DNA from: DASRBN01 sp035294305
Lineage (GTDB): Bacteria; Chloroflexota; Ktedonobacteria; Ktedonobacterales; Ktedonobacteraceae
Length of the DNA: 64,000 nucleotides
Direction of reading: 5' to 3'
Assembly (NCBI GenBank): GCA_035294305.1
Contig: DATGLD010000030.1
Location: forward strand, 248,001-312,000
Shown: positions 8,679-17,539 of the stretch, one piece after another
Position numbering within the stretch: position 1 is the stretch's first letter
Layout: the number at the start of each line of letters is the position of its first letter
Notes under the pieces: generated by a model
Told to the model about the DNA's origin: nothing
The model's database searches: none
Seen by the model: only the letters and a program-made list of their open reading frames with translations
Made by a program: the position numbers and the translations under genes

Positions 8679-9584
8679 TTATTTGTCCCAATCGAAATCC
8701 CTGCCGAGCAAATCTTTTAAGCGTGCATTATGCGGCCTGAAATACTCAACCAGGTATTTACGCAACTCGGGATCCATCTTGGGATAGCTATCCTTGACCT
8801 TATACCCCGTTTTTGTGGGCACTTTGTATTTTTTATATTCTTTATTGGTATCAATCATACTCGACGGCACGCCGAGGAATTCCAGCGTCGTTCTCACCGT
8901 CTCTGCCGGCTTGCTATACAGGTCTTCGCTCCGCAGAATCAAAAATTGTTCTTTGGGGTAAAACTCCATCCAATACTTCAACTGATCCACGTAAATGCCG
9001 CGCGTGAGATAAGAGTAAGGCCGGTAGGTAGAGCTGGTGTAATACTCATCGGCCAGCATTTTCTCCCGTTCACCGGCAATTCTTTTGGGTTCGGCCTCGA
9101 TAGCCTCTTTGAACGAAAGCGGCTCGGTGCCGTTAGCCTTGACATTCAGCCAGTGCTGTGAGTAGGCGCGGTCGATAGGGTTACGCAGCAAGACGATCAA
9201 TTTCACATTGGGCATTGCCTGCGCAATTCTTCTTGGAGCAAGTGGATGGAATAGATAGGAGGGACTCGCCTCACCTGTAATAAATCCCTGCTTGCGTATA
9301 TGCTCGATATAGTACTTTTCCAGGGTCGTAGGAAATTGCGCGCGATACCAGCGAAACCCCTTGCGGTAGTTCGCGTCAAAAAAGTGCAGTTCCTTGGTAT
9401 ACGCGGGTGCAATAAATGGATGATCGATGAGATAAAAATAAAGGGATGAGGTGCCACATCGTTGCCCGCCGATAATGAGAAAATCCGGCAGCAGCCGCAA
9501 ATTGCCGGTGATTACCCTGTATGTTTGTGAGGAATAATGCAAGAAATTTCTGGTACCAGATCTCGCATTAGAAGAAATCTTCAT
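8679..9584 (-). CDS. PAPS-dependent sulfotransferase
   Basis: 301 residues from the ATG at 9584, which has AAGGAG ten bases upstream; an in-frame TTG at 9593 is too close to that site. The 5'-phosphosulfate-binding loop IIGGQRCGTSSLYFYL and the 3'-phosphate motif VLLRNPIDRAYSQHW are intact. So is the C-terminal region that normally closes the PAPS site (KVPTKTGYKVKDSYPKM). Full length for the family. Homologous to the truncated gene at the window start. Being next to a GT4 gene, it most likely sulfates a sugar of the exopolysaccharide, which is inference. Confidence 0.92.
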   Translation of the reverse strand: MKISSNARSGTRNFLHYSSQTYRVITGNLRLLPDFLIIGGQRCGTSSLYFYLIDHPFIAPAYTKELHFFDANYRKGFRWYRAQFPTTLEKYYIEHIRKQGFITGEASPSYLFHPLAPRRIAQAMPNVKLIVLLRNPIDRAYSQHWLNVKANGTEPLSFKEAIEAEPKRIAGEREKMLADEYYTSSTYRPYSYLTRGIYVDQLKYWMEFYPKEQFLILRSEDLYSKPAETVRTTLEFLGVPSSMIDTNKEYKKYKVPTKTGYKVKDSYPKMDPELRKYLVEYFRPHNARLKDLLGRDFDWDK

Positions 9585-9837
9585 TGGGTCCAAACTCCTT
9601 GACGTCTACCACGATATTTTTTTCCGCTCCAGTCCTGTTCAACATGTATAACTATTGAGCGTAACATGCGAGCCAAAAGTAGGGCTATTGGGCTACTTTC
9701 ATTGACTTGCACGCCATAGCCTCAACTGGCGGCCTGTTGAATGCTAACAATCAAGATCGACCATGGTTTCTGAGCGAAGCGAAGGATACCATGGCGCTCA
9801 GAATGACATTACCGGCTTTGATTTGTAAAATTCATGA

Positions 9838-9861
9838 GGGACAGCGTCTGGTAGCTGTCCC
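9838..9861. repeat. GGGACAGC hairpin repeat
   Basis: Perfect 8-bp arms GGGACAGC (9838-9845) and GCTGTCCC (9854-9861) around an 8-base loop. Member of the dispersed family seen also at 10017, 12478, 18675 and 22535. Confidence 0.7.
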
Positions 9862-10016
9862 TATCTGGCTACCCTGCTTAGCATAATCGGCATGTGTAAA
9901 GAAGAGATGAGTAAATGGTAGCGGGTTGGTTGTTATCATTGCCTTGCGGTTAAGGAAAGATAACCAGACACAGTAAAAAAATCTCGATGTGGTCGTCGTC
10001 TTTCAGAGAAATGCTG

Positions 10017-10072
10017 TAGGGATAGCTCCTGGTGCCTATCCTGGTGGTGTCCTGACGCAGGGGCTATCCCTA
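10017..10072. repeat. TAGGGATAGC inverted repeat element
   Basis: Perfect 10-bp arms TAGGGATAGC (10017-10026) and GCTATCCCTA (10063-10072). The interior carries CTCCTGGTGCCTATCC, the same core as the larger palindrome at 18675-18752 with C-to-T changes on both arms. Confidence 0.7.
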
Positions 10073-10293
10073 CTATTTTACCGTGCTCTTCATCTGTTGG
10101 AGTTAAGAATTTGGCCGATATCTGTTATAGATTATGTGATTTCCTTCTCATCCCCCTCATTATGAGCGGATGAGCGGAAAGTACTAATCGGTCCAGGTAT
10201 GCTTGCTCTGAAGGAAAACGTTAGTCTATCCTTGCCAATGAAGATACGGGCGTTTGCATATTCTTAGTTAGCTTGAGTCCATGGAGGTTCTTA

Positions 10294-11082
10294 ATGAGAA
10301 TAGGTACAAAGCGACAGCAGCCTGATACAGGCAAAGTAGCGATGAGTGGATTGGCTTTGTTCCTGATCATCTGCCTCTTTCTCTTATCTGGTTGTAGTGG
10401 ATCCGCTAAATCGAACGACCATCCTTTTACGTTGGGCACGCCGGGCGACCAGGGGGAAAGTGCTACGGCGGGTGCAGGTACTCCCAGCTCCGGTATACCT
10501 ATCGTGGTAGTGCAGGACCAATCAACCCTTTCCGCTTATCCTGGCGGGTTTATGAATATGACCGTCACCACCGCTCCTTTTGCTGTCTGTAATTTTCTTG
10601 TCTATTACGGACTGAGTACGCCGAGCAAAACATACGGCATTGTTCCCGTCACCGCTAACGCTGAGGGACTGGCCAGCTGGAAATGGCAGGTAGACTCGGC
10701 AGCTCATACCGGTAACTGGCCGTTGAAGATCACCGCGACCCTGCCGGGTGGCCAGCAATCGTCGCAAACGGTAAATGTTACTGTGACATTGCCTCCTATC
10801 GGAGTGGTCAGCAGCCAGTCAATTTTGACCGGGGCTCCGAAGAGCCAGTTGCGGCTGGTAATTCAAACCGCGCCCAATGTCAACTGCGCCCTTCTCTTGA
10901 ACTTTGGGGCTGGCTCCAACAGCAAAACCTTAAAGGCAAGAACAGGTTCCCAGGGTCTGGCAAGTTGGAACTGGAATATCCCCAAGGATGCCAGCCCGGG
11001 TGTGTGGCCTTTGACCGTCACCGTGACCTTGCAGGATGGAGAAAGCACCGCGATCCAGGTCAACGAGACAATTCAATCGTAA
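10294..11082 (+). CDS. Lipoprotein with two tandem beta-sandwich-like repeats
   Basis: 262 residues from ATG 10294, preceded by GGAGG with a 6-base gap. The signal peptide (about residues 19-36) ends in the lipobox LLSGC, so the mature protein is probably anchored to the outer face of the membrane. The rest is two repeats of about 90 residues. Each starts with a QS-containing strand, has a cysteine in TAPFAVCNF or TAPNVNCAL, and ends with GLASWKWQV or GLASWNWNI followed by G.WPL.I/VT. The repeats look like secreted immunoglobulin-like or adhesion modules. Function unknown; location within the glycan locus suggests a cell-surface or polymer-binding role. Confidence 0.8.
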   Translation: MRIGTKRQQPDTGKVAMSGLALFLIICLFLLSGCSGSAKSNDHPFTLGTPGDQGESATAGAGTPSSGIPIVVVQDQSTLSAYPGGFMNMTVTTAPFAVCNFLVYYGLSTPSKTYGIVPVTANAEGLASWKWQVDSAAHTGNWPLKITATLPGGQQSSQTVNVTVTLPPIGVVSSQSILTGAPKSQLRLVIQTAPNVNCALLLNFGAGSNSKTLKARTGSQGLASWNWNIPKDASPGVWPLTVTVTLQDGESTAIQVNETIQS

Positions 11083-11268
11083 CCGGCTATATGGAGAAAC
11101 CTTAACGCATCATAAGTATCATTAACCAAATCTTGACTTTATCGCCATGGGACTTCGTGATGCATTTCGATACAATCAGGATAGAAATCGAAATGCCTGT
11201 GCCTATCTGCATCATGCTGTAGGGCTCTCCCTTTTATGGGCGCCCTAAGAAGGAGAATTTCCAGGATT

Positions 11269-12462
11269 ATGAAGAATTCGCTGTGTCTGTTGTGGCTTGA
11301 AGGGGTGAGACCGGAGCGCCTTTCAGCGGTCCCTTTCCTCACGGAGCAGGCTAAAAATGGTGTTGATCTTCAGCTGGTTCCATTGCCACTCAGTGAGAAA
11401 AGTGTTTGTTACTATCAAACACTTACCGGCATGGGCTCAGGCAAGTTGGGTCGATTCGATGCAGTATATCCATCTGGATATAAGGCGCAAGAGGATACAG
11501 GTGTTCCCGATGGAGCTTACGGGCGGCTCTTGCCCGACCTTCTTCGCTCGAAGAAACTGGAAGTGACGTTCTTAGAAGCGAAGAACAGAGAAATATTGAA
11601 TACCCTGGCCGATCAATCCTTTGATTGTGCCATCGTACATTTGCTGGATATGGGCAATGCCGGCAGTGACGAACTGGATGCTATGCTGCGCCGGTGCGCC
11701 GGGCGACTTGCTCCTGAAACGCACTTACTGGTACTGGCGGATGCATGGGGCCAACCGGCCCAAAGACTGGTGAATATCAATGATTTTCTGGCAGATGTGG
11801 GGCTGCTAGAAACGCGTGCGGATCGCGGCCAGGCCCACATCGTGTGGTCGGAAACCCTGGCGTATGGGTTGGGCACCGGCCAGGTGTGGGTCAATTTGCG
11901 TGGTCGCGAACCAGAGGGGATCGTCGGGTCTGGTCGTGAATACCAGGATGTATGTGATGCCTTGATCAATGAATTGCGTACCAACTGGCGCGACCCCGAA
12001 ACCAATGAGCTCGTCGTTGAGCAGGTGCTGCGCAGAGAAGAAGCCTATAGCGGCGATTATCTTTTTAAGGCTCCCGATCTCATCGTTGTCTATCGTCCCG
12101 GCTATGCTGCCTCTCCAAAGGCGATAGCCCTGGATTTCGATGGTCAAAGCGTGCACGCCAGTGGCCAGGCCATCGATGCCCCCCCAGCTGCTCCTTTTGC
12201 TCGCCTTACCGGTAGCGGCCCTTGCCTGGCCCATGGATTCGCCGCGAGTGGCAAACTGGTTGACCTGGTGCCCAACCTACTGTATCTGTTGGATCGGCCT
12301 GTGCCTACCTATATCGATGGGAACGTCATTTCACCCATGTTCACACCATCCTATCGCGAGCAGACCCCCATCCGGCAACTGGATAGTGATGATGAACTGC
12401 TTTCCGATGAGGAAGAGGGCATGATTGTGGACCGGCTGCGCGACCTGGGCTACCTGGGCTAA
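11269..12462 (+). CDS. Alkaline phosphatase superfamily protein, apparently degenerate
   Basis: 397 residues from ATG 11269 (AAGGAG 13 bases and AGGA 2 bases upstream; an upstream ATG at 11236 has no ribosome binding site). The layout parallels the phosphodiesterase at 13625-15169. There is a TGMGSGKLGRFDAVY segment where the partner has TGLSPSKHGIYDFWE, LLVLADAWG where it has MVVSDHGF, and a shared end with FAASGKLVDLVPNLLYLLDRPVPTYIDGNVI. The metal-binding DHG histidine is missing and the nucleophile region is not recognisable. I infer loss or change of hydrolase activity. The C-terminus (EEEGMIVDRLRDLGYLG) is the standard ending in this superfamily. Confidence 0.75.
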   Translation: MKNSLCLLWLEGVRPERLSAVPFLTEQAKNGVDLQLVPLPLSEKSVCYYQTLTGMGSGKLGRFDAVYPSGYKAQEDTGVPDGAYGRLLPDLLRSKKLEVTFLEAKNREILNTLADQSFDCAIVHLLDMGNAGSDELDAMLRRCAGRLAPETHLLVLADAWGQPAQRLVNINDFLADVGLLETRADRGQAHIVWSETLAYGLGTGQVWVNLRGREPEGIVGSGREYQDVCDALINELRTNWRDPETNELVVEQVLRREEAYSGDYLFKAPDLIVVYRPGYAASPKAIALDFDGQSVHASGQAIDAPPAAPFARLTGSGPCLAHGFAASGKLVDLVPNLLYLLDRPVPTYIDGNVISPMFTPSYREQTPIRQLDSDDELLSDEEEGMIVDRLRDLGYLG

Positions 12463-12477
12463 ATCAACAGCCTCTAT

Positions 12478-12523
12478 AGGGACAGCGGCTTGTCCCTGGC
12501 CGCGCCAGGCGCCTGGCGCGGCC
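12478..12523. repeat. AGGGACA hairpin followed by a 26-bp perfect palindrome
   Basis: AGGGACA (12478-12484) pairs with TGTCCCT (12491-12497). Directly after it, 12498-12523 is a perfect GC-rich palindrome centred on GGCGCC. It lies 16 bases after the stop of the preceding gene and could act as a terminator or transcript-end structure, though no T tract follows. Confidence 0.7.
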
Positions 12524-12560
12524 CCGACAGAGGTAATCAATAGAGAGTGAGGAGCATAGC

Positions 12561-13562
12561 ATGCAAGACCCTTTCGTCACGATTATTATACCCACGTGCA
12601 ACCGTCCCTTTCTCCTGAGGCATTGTATCGAGCATGTCCTTGCGCAGCCATACCCGCGCAAGGAAATCATCGTGGTCGATAGTTCATCCAACGATCAAAG
12701 CGAGCGTGCCGTCGCTTGCTATCCCGAAGTGATCAGCGTGCGCATACGCGGGCAGCGCAATAACCGGCCCACGGCAAAGAATACCGGCATGACCTATGCC
12801 TCCGGCGATCTTATCTGCTTTCTGGACGACGATGCCATGGTCTGTCCAACCTGGCTCGATACAGTACTCGAAATACATCAAGATGACACCGTCGGCGCGG
12901 CGGGTGGGCGCGTCGTGCGCGCCCCCAGGCCTTACGCCGACCAGGAAAGTGGGCCGCCGCACATGACTGTGACGAAATCAGGGCGTGTTATCTGGGAAGG
13001 CGCCGATCTTGTGAGCACTGAGCGTGTCGATGTCGATCACCTGATCTCCTGTAATGTTTCGTTTCGTCGTGATGCCCTGGAGCAGGTAGGGGGCTTTGAC
13101 CCCAACTATACCATCACCAGCCTGCGTGAGGAGACCGACCTGTGTATTCGTGTCAAAAAGGCCGGCTGGCGGCTGGTCTATGAGCCGAAGATGGAGGTAA
13201 CGCATTACTCGGCGCGCAGTCAGGGCTACTTCATGCGCCAACCCGTCGCCCAATTCTCGAGTGGTCGCAACGGTGTCTACTTCGCCATTAAACAATGTGG
13301 CCTCACGCCGCAGGTGCTTGTTGACCAGTTGATTGTAGAGCCGGGCAAGAACCTGGCAAAAGCGAGTTCGTTGGCGGCGATGTTTATGGTAGGCGCCTCG
13401 GCTCAAATAGTCGGTCGAGCTGTTGGTCTTGGGGTAGGTTTAAAGTGGATGATGAACCGGAAAATGCGCGAAAACGCCGATCCCAAGATTCGTATGCGCG
13501 ACCGGCCCGTAAGCGAAGTTACTCATGAATCGATAGCTGATGAAGATAAATCACTTGTTTAA
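12561..13562 (+). CDS. Glycosyltransferase family 2
   Basis: 333 residues with GAGGAG upstream of ATG. The GT-A fold signature starts at VTIIIPTCNRPFLL, followed by IIVVDSSS. The metal/nucleotide site FLDDDAMV gives the DxD motif near residue 92, and LREETDLCIRVKKAGWRLVYEP forms the usual acceptor-side ED motif. The C-terminus has one possible membrane-associated segment (LAAMFMVGASAQIVGRAVGLGVG). Such enzymes make inverting glycosidic links. It lies between the two alkaline-phosphatase-superfamily genes, 63 bp before the second, likely in one operon. Confidence 0.93.
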   Translation: MQDPFVTIIIPTCNRPFLLRHCIEHVLAQPYPRKEIIVVDSSSNDQSERAVACYPEVISVRIRGQRNNRPTAKNTGMTYASGDLICFLDDDAMVCPTWLDTVLEIHQDDTVGAAGGRVVRAPRPYADQESGPPHMTVTKSGRVIWEGADLVSTERVDVDHLISCNVSFRRDALEQVGGFDPNYTITSLREETDLCIRVKKAGWRLVYEPKMEVTHYSARSQGYFMRQPVAQFSSGRNGVYFAIKQCGLTPQVLVDQLIVEPGKNLAKASSLAAMFMVGASAQIVGRAVGLGVGLKWMMNRKMRENADPKIRMRDRPVSEVTHESIADEDKSLV

Positions 13563-13624
13563 CATCGACAGTATTGAATACATTTGAGACGAACAAATCG
13601 CTCTCTTGAAAGGGAGTAAAGCAC

Positions 13625-15169
13625 ATGCGTGTATTTTTATTTGGTGTTGATGGCCTGACGTACCGTGTCTTGCATCCAATGATGCAGCGCGGCCTGTTGC
13701 CCAATTTTCAACGCCTGCGCGACCAGGGGGTTGAAGGCGTCTTGAAATCAACGACGCCTCCCGTCACCCCTCCTGCGTGGACATCGATTGCTACCGGTCT
13801 CTCACCCTCCAAACATGGAATCTATGATTTCTGGGAATACGAGCAGTCAGAAAATGGACCCATCCCGCATGTCATGACGCATCGTAAAGGTGGCAAAGCC
13901 ATCTGGAACGTCTTGAGCGACTGGGGCAAGCGGGTCGTTATCGCCAATGTCCCCATGACCTATCCGCCTGAGCCGGTCAATGGAATTATGCTGAGCGGCC
14001 TGATGGCCCCTGAAATGCAGGCCAATGTCACCTACCCTACCGCTTTGAAGGCGGAACTGCTGGCAGAAGTGCCGAAGTATCATATCGACATCAATCCGGC
14101 TGTCTCAACCGGGCAGCGAGGCGATGTCTTCGTTGATGTGTTGGAGATGACCCGCCATCGTAATGCCATGCTGCGCCTGCTGCTCAAGAAGCCCTGGGAT
14201 TTCTTTTTCTTCGTCTATACTGGCGCTGATCGCATCCAGCACTTGCGCTGGGATGAGATTATGGCGTTCCACCCCATGGCCGTAGAGTATTACCAGATGG
14301 TTGACGAGGGACTGGGCATGGTGCTGGATGAATTGGGCCCTGAAGATATGCTCATGGTCGTCTCAGACCATGGCTTCCAGGGAGCCTCGCGTAAGTTTTA
14401 CCTGCAGGAGTATCTCTATCGCAACGGCTGGCTGCAAATGCAGGGCAGCAACCGCACGCGCGCCCGGCTCTTCGGCATGGTTAGATCGATAGCACGGTCT
14501 TTGAACATACAGAAACCTGCCCGCCAGATATATCGCCGCCTCCGTCACAAGCAAATCGAAGCCATGGCAAACGAGAATCATCCGGCCATCCTGCCCAAGA
14601 TAGACTGGTCAAAATCGCGTGCCTGGGTTCAATCCACCTCGGGTGAGCTTGCTGGCTATGCCGATATCTTCTTCCACGACTCCGTCACTGAGGAAGAGAT
14701 TGAAGAGCTGGCGAAAGCCTTGAAAGACCTGCGTGACCCTCTGAATGATCAGCCACTGGTGGTGGAAGCGCATCGTGAAGACGCCTTTGGCAACGGTCCT
14801 TTTGCGCCCGCTCAACGCCACCTCGTCATCCTCTCCGGTGAGAACACCTCTATCTACACCCAATTGGGGCGCACATCCCTCTGGGAAACACGAGGAAACG
14901 GCCGCGATGTATCGACGGGCATTCACCATGCCGATGGCATCGTCTACCTGTATGGTGCGGGCGTCAAAAAAGGAGCGACAATAGCAGCGACCCATATCTA
15001 CCAGGTCGTCCCCACCATCTTGACCGCCATGGGCGTACCACTCCCAGAAGATTTGGATGGCAAGCCCATGGAAGAACCATTCGAGAAGCAACTCGCTGCT
15101 GGTGTGAGCTCTGGAAGCAGCGAACTGGTAAAGCAGAAGCTGAAGAAGTTAGCAGCGCGGTCCTCATAG
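13625..15169 (+). CDS. Type I phosphodiesterase/nucleotide pyrophosphatase family (AlkP superfamily)
   Basis: 514 residues with AAGGGAG before ATG. It has VFLFGVDGLTYRVL (first metal aspartate), PPVTPPAWTSIATG with Thr53 as probable nucleophile, LSPSKHGIYDFW, FVYTGADRIQHLRW, and MVVSDHGFQG (DHG metal ligands about residue 248). A later GIHHADGIVYLYGAGVK supplies the last histidine. These are the metal ligands of the AlkP superfamily. Members in polysaccharide loci are thought to hydrolyse or transfer phosphate-linked groups, but the substrate is unknown here. No signal peptide is visible, so it is probably cytoplasmic. It has an inactive-looking relative at 11269-12462. Confidence 0.9.
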   Translation: MRVFLFGVDGLTYRVLHPMMQRGLLPNFQRLRDQGVEGVLKSTTPPVTPPAWTSIATGLSPSKHGIYDFWEYEQSENGPIPHVMTHRKGGKAIWNVLSDWGKRVVIANVPMTYPPEPVNGIMLSGLMAPEMQANVTYPTALKAELLAEVPKYHIDINPAVSTGQRGDVFVDVLEMTRHRNAMLRLLLKKPWDFFFFVYTGADRIQHLRWDEIMAFHPMAVEYYQMVDEGLGMVLDELGPEDMLMVVSDHGFQGASRKFYLQEYLYRNGWLQMQGSNRTRARLFGMVRSIARSLNIQKPARQIYRRLRHKQIEAMANENHPAILPKIDWSKSRAWVQSTSGELAGYADIFFHDSVTEEEIEELAKALKDLRDPLNDQPLVVEAHREDAFGNGPFAPAQRHLVILSGENTSIYTQLGRTSLWETRGNGRDVSTGIHHADGIVYLYGAGVKKGATIAATHIYQVVPTILTAMGVPLPEDLDGKPMEEPFEKQLAAGVSSGSSELVKQKLKKLAARSS

Positions 15170-15595
15170 TTGTTTCAAACCCTAATGGGAAGGCTCGAAC
15201 TTCTACCACTTCTCTGTGGGGGAAAGTATAATCACCAAACCAGAAACAGTCAAGTGCAAATGCAATGCGGGTTTTGCCATCATACTGTGGCCATCCTGAA
15301 AGGGGATGGCCACAGTAATTTATTCCGCGCCATACTACCCATCAGTTATGAAACCTTAACCTGAAGCAGCCGATTATCACCGGAGTGTAACAGCAATTCC
15401 GTAAGCCAATGATGGTGTAGATGATAGAGTATGAAAAGGAAGAACTATACCTCATTGGGGAGAACATTTCAACTCTTTTATATGGAAAGAATTGCGCCCT
15501 ATGACATGGCGATTGTGTGTGGGGCCAAAACGGCTGAAACAATCCGGTTGACGCAATAGAGAAGGCGATAGAAGCAGAAGGCAGAATATTTGCGC
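15170..15595. other. Intergenic region with strong hairpin
   Basis: About 425 bases, no gene. It carries the 14-bp stem at 15283-15317 described separately. The remainder has no obvious pattern. Confidence 0.5.
15283..15317 (+). terminator. Perfect 14-bp hairpin, probable terminator
   Basis: TACTGTGGCCATCC pairs perfectly with GGATGGCCACAGTA around a 7-base loop, followed by the moderately T-rich ATTTATTCC. It lies 114 bases after the phosphodiesterase stop and before the flippase gene. Confidence 0.6.
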
Positions 15596-17524
15596 ATGAG
15601 TAACCAGCTTGAACAAAAACCAGGAACCCTGCCACAGAAGCAGTTACATCGGCTGCGGCTGCTTCCTATTGTAGAGTTTCTTGATGATGAGGCGACGCTG
15701 AAGATACCCGCGTTCAATGGCGCGCACCAGCACATGGACATCATGTCCACTCCTCTCATGGGTCTGGAACAATGGGAAGCTGAGCAGTTATTAGCGCCTC
15801 GTCGGCCAGTGCAAGTAGAGTCGCCGGATGAAATAAGTGATGACCCTGATTTTGAGAAACATAGCACCATTCCTATGATGGTGCTGAAAGGTATCGCTAA
15901 GAAGCAGGGGCAATCATCGCCTGAGATGCAATCCGAGATTTCGGGCGCCGCCAGTAATGCTGCCGTTGTCGGCCTGGGCAACGTCGTCGGATTCATCTTC
16001 AAGTACGGCAACAACCTGCTGATCCAGCGTTCGCTGGGAGCCGTCAATTTCGGCCTCTATTCGGTCAGCCTCTCTATTGTCACGCTGGTTGCCTCCATTG
16101 TAGACCTTGGCCTCGATAACGCCATGGTCCGCTACATCGCCATCTATAAAGGCAAACAGCAGTCGCATTTGATGCGCAACCTGTCCCTGTTTTGCTCAGT
16201 TATGGTGAGCATAACGGGCATGATAGGAGCATTCCTCGTCCTGTTTTTTGGACCCTGGTTAAGCGCCCTCTTTCATAAGCCCACCACGGCTCCTATCTTG
16301 TTGATCATGGCGCCAATCGTTCCCGTGACATGCTTGCAAAACGTCTGGATCGGTGGGCTACAGGGTCTCAAAGAGTTCAAGCGCCGCGTCTTCGTGCAGC
16401 GCTTTTTAGTGCCTCTCGTCGTTTTCCTGCTCATGCTCGTTGTTGCCGTCTTCTTCCCCAATATCACCTGGGTCGCCGTCGTCACGTTCATCAGTGTAAT
16501 GCTCAGCGCGGTCATCAATCTGTACTTTCTTTTTCGCGCCGTCAATCGCGCCGATAAGCAACCCCACCGCCAGGAGCAATCGAGGTATTATGAAATACGC
16601 ACCTGGCTGGGCTTTGCAATTCCAAATTTCCTGACCCAGGTCATCAATACCGTCCTGGATTCAGTAGACACGCTCTTGCTCGCTTTCTTTGTTCCGGCCC
16701 TTGCCATCGGACAATATGCCGCTGCCATTAAGATTAGCGGCTTTATTCTCTTACCCATGGTTTCTTTGAACGTGATGTTCTCGCCAACCATCGCCGAACT
16801 GCATGCCAGAGGTGAAAATAAGAAACTGGCGGCCATGTTCAAAGTGGTGACACACTGGACGATCACACTCTCCCTACCGGTCTTTATTATTGCCGTCATC
16901 TTCTCTGTGCCTTTGCTCGGTCTCTCCGGCCCCAGCTTTGTGCCGGCCTGGCCATTGCTAATTGCCTTATCCACCGGCTATATGGTTAGCGCCGCCGCTG
17001 GAGCCGTGGGCAATGTCTTATTGATGACCGGGCATCAAAGGTACTCGCTCTTCAACTCGCTTGCGGTAGTCGCCCTGAATGTCGTGCTGGGCATCATCCT
17101 GACATCGAGATATGGCGCTATGGGAACAGCCATTAGCACTGGACTGGCTATTGCCGTAGTGAATGTTATTCGCCTGGTTGAGGTGCGTTTCTTACTCAAA
17201 ATGCATCCCTATCGTTGGAGCATGTTCAAACCGTTAGCGGCGGGAGTGATCAGCGCCGCGCTGGTAGGCGTATTGCTCTACTTGCTCGGCCTCACTCATT
17301 TTGCCTTGCATGTCGGCAAATATACCCTCTCTGTGCAACTGGCCTTAATTCCAGTATTTCTGTTCTGTTATTTCCGTCTGATCGGACTGTTTAAAATCAG
17401 CCCTGAAGATAAAATCGTCGTGGATCGATTGCGCAAGCGCTTCGGGCGCGGCAAAGGTAAGAAAAAAGGCGGACGTGGCGGAAAACAAGGACTTGTAAGG
17501 GCGTCCCCTGGAGGTCGCCCGTAG
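15596..17524 (+). CDS. Polysaccharide flippase (Wzx/MATE-like, MVF superfamily)
   Basis: 642 residues from ATG 15596 (a TTG two codons earlier is possible). An unusual hydrophilic N-terminal extension of about 115 residues is followed by roughly 14 membrane segments. The transporter starts at AVVGLGNVVGFIFKYGNNLLIQRSLGAVNFGLYSVSLSI, a typical polysaccharide biosynthesis protein opening. These proteins move lipid-linked repeat units across the membrane. The C-terminal tail is basic (RKRFGRGKGKKKGGRGGK) and ends in a short stretch encoded by a copy of the intergenic GGTCGCCC repeat. The extension could dock cytoplasmic glycan enzymes, which is inference. Confidence 0.88.
   Translation: MSNQLEQKPGTLPQKQLHRLRLLPIVEFLDDEATLKIPAFNGAHQHMDIMSTPLMGLEQWEAEQLLAPRRPVQVESPDEISDDPDFEKHSTIPMMVLKGIAKKQGQSSPEMQSEISGAASNAAVVGLGNVVGFIFKYGNNLLIQRSLGAVNFGLYSVSLSIVTLVASIVDLGLDNAMVRYIAIYKGKQQSHLMRNLSLFCSVMVSITGMIGAFLVLFFGPWLSALFHKPTTAPILLIMAPIVPVTCLQNVWIGGLQGLKEFKRRVFVQRFLVPLVVFLLMLVVAVFFPNITWVAVVTFISVMLSAVINLYFLFRAVNRADKQPHRQEQSRYYEIRTWLGFAIPNFLTQVINTVLDSVDTLLLAFFVPALAIGQYAAAIKISGFILLPMVSLNVMFSPTIAELHARGENKKLAAMFKVVTHWTITLSLPVFIIAVIFSVPLLGLSGPSFVPAWPLLIALSTGYMVSAAAGAVGNVLLMTGHQRYSLFNSLAVVALNVVLGIILTSRYGAMGTAISTGLAIAVVNVIRLVEVRFLLKMHPYRWSMFKPLAAGVISAALVGVLLYLLGLTHFALHVGKYTLSVQLALIPVFLFCYFRLIGLFKISPEDKIVVDRLRKRFGRGKGKKKGGRGGKQGLVRASPGGRP
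17496..17523. repeat. GGTCGCCC repeat fragment inside the flippase 3' end
   Basis: GTAAGGGCGTCCCCTGGAGG followed by TCGCCCGTAG matches the dispersed family found between genes (for example 45782-45813 and 36617-36645). It encodes the last residues LVRASPGGRP and the stop codon. Confidence 0.6.
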
Positions 17525-17539
17525 AAAGGTTCAATCCCC

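Larger units (their letters stand above)
9585..10293. other. Long intergenic region with palindromes, no gene
   Basis: About 700 bases without a supportable gene. It contains a CTGAGCGAAGCGAAGGAT segment enclosed by CCATGGT/ACCATGG and TGAGCG/CGCTCA inverted arms (9761-9800). It also holds two GGGACAGC-type hairpins described separately. It divides the minus-strand from the plus-strand part of the glycan locus, so promoters in both directions are expected. Confidence 0.6.

Noticed and set aside
9761..9800. Insertion-sequence end
   Set aside because: Short inverted arms around a CTGAGCGAAGCGAAG word, but no transposase or target-site duplication; more likely a dispersed short repeat.
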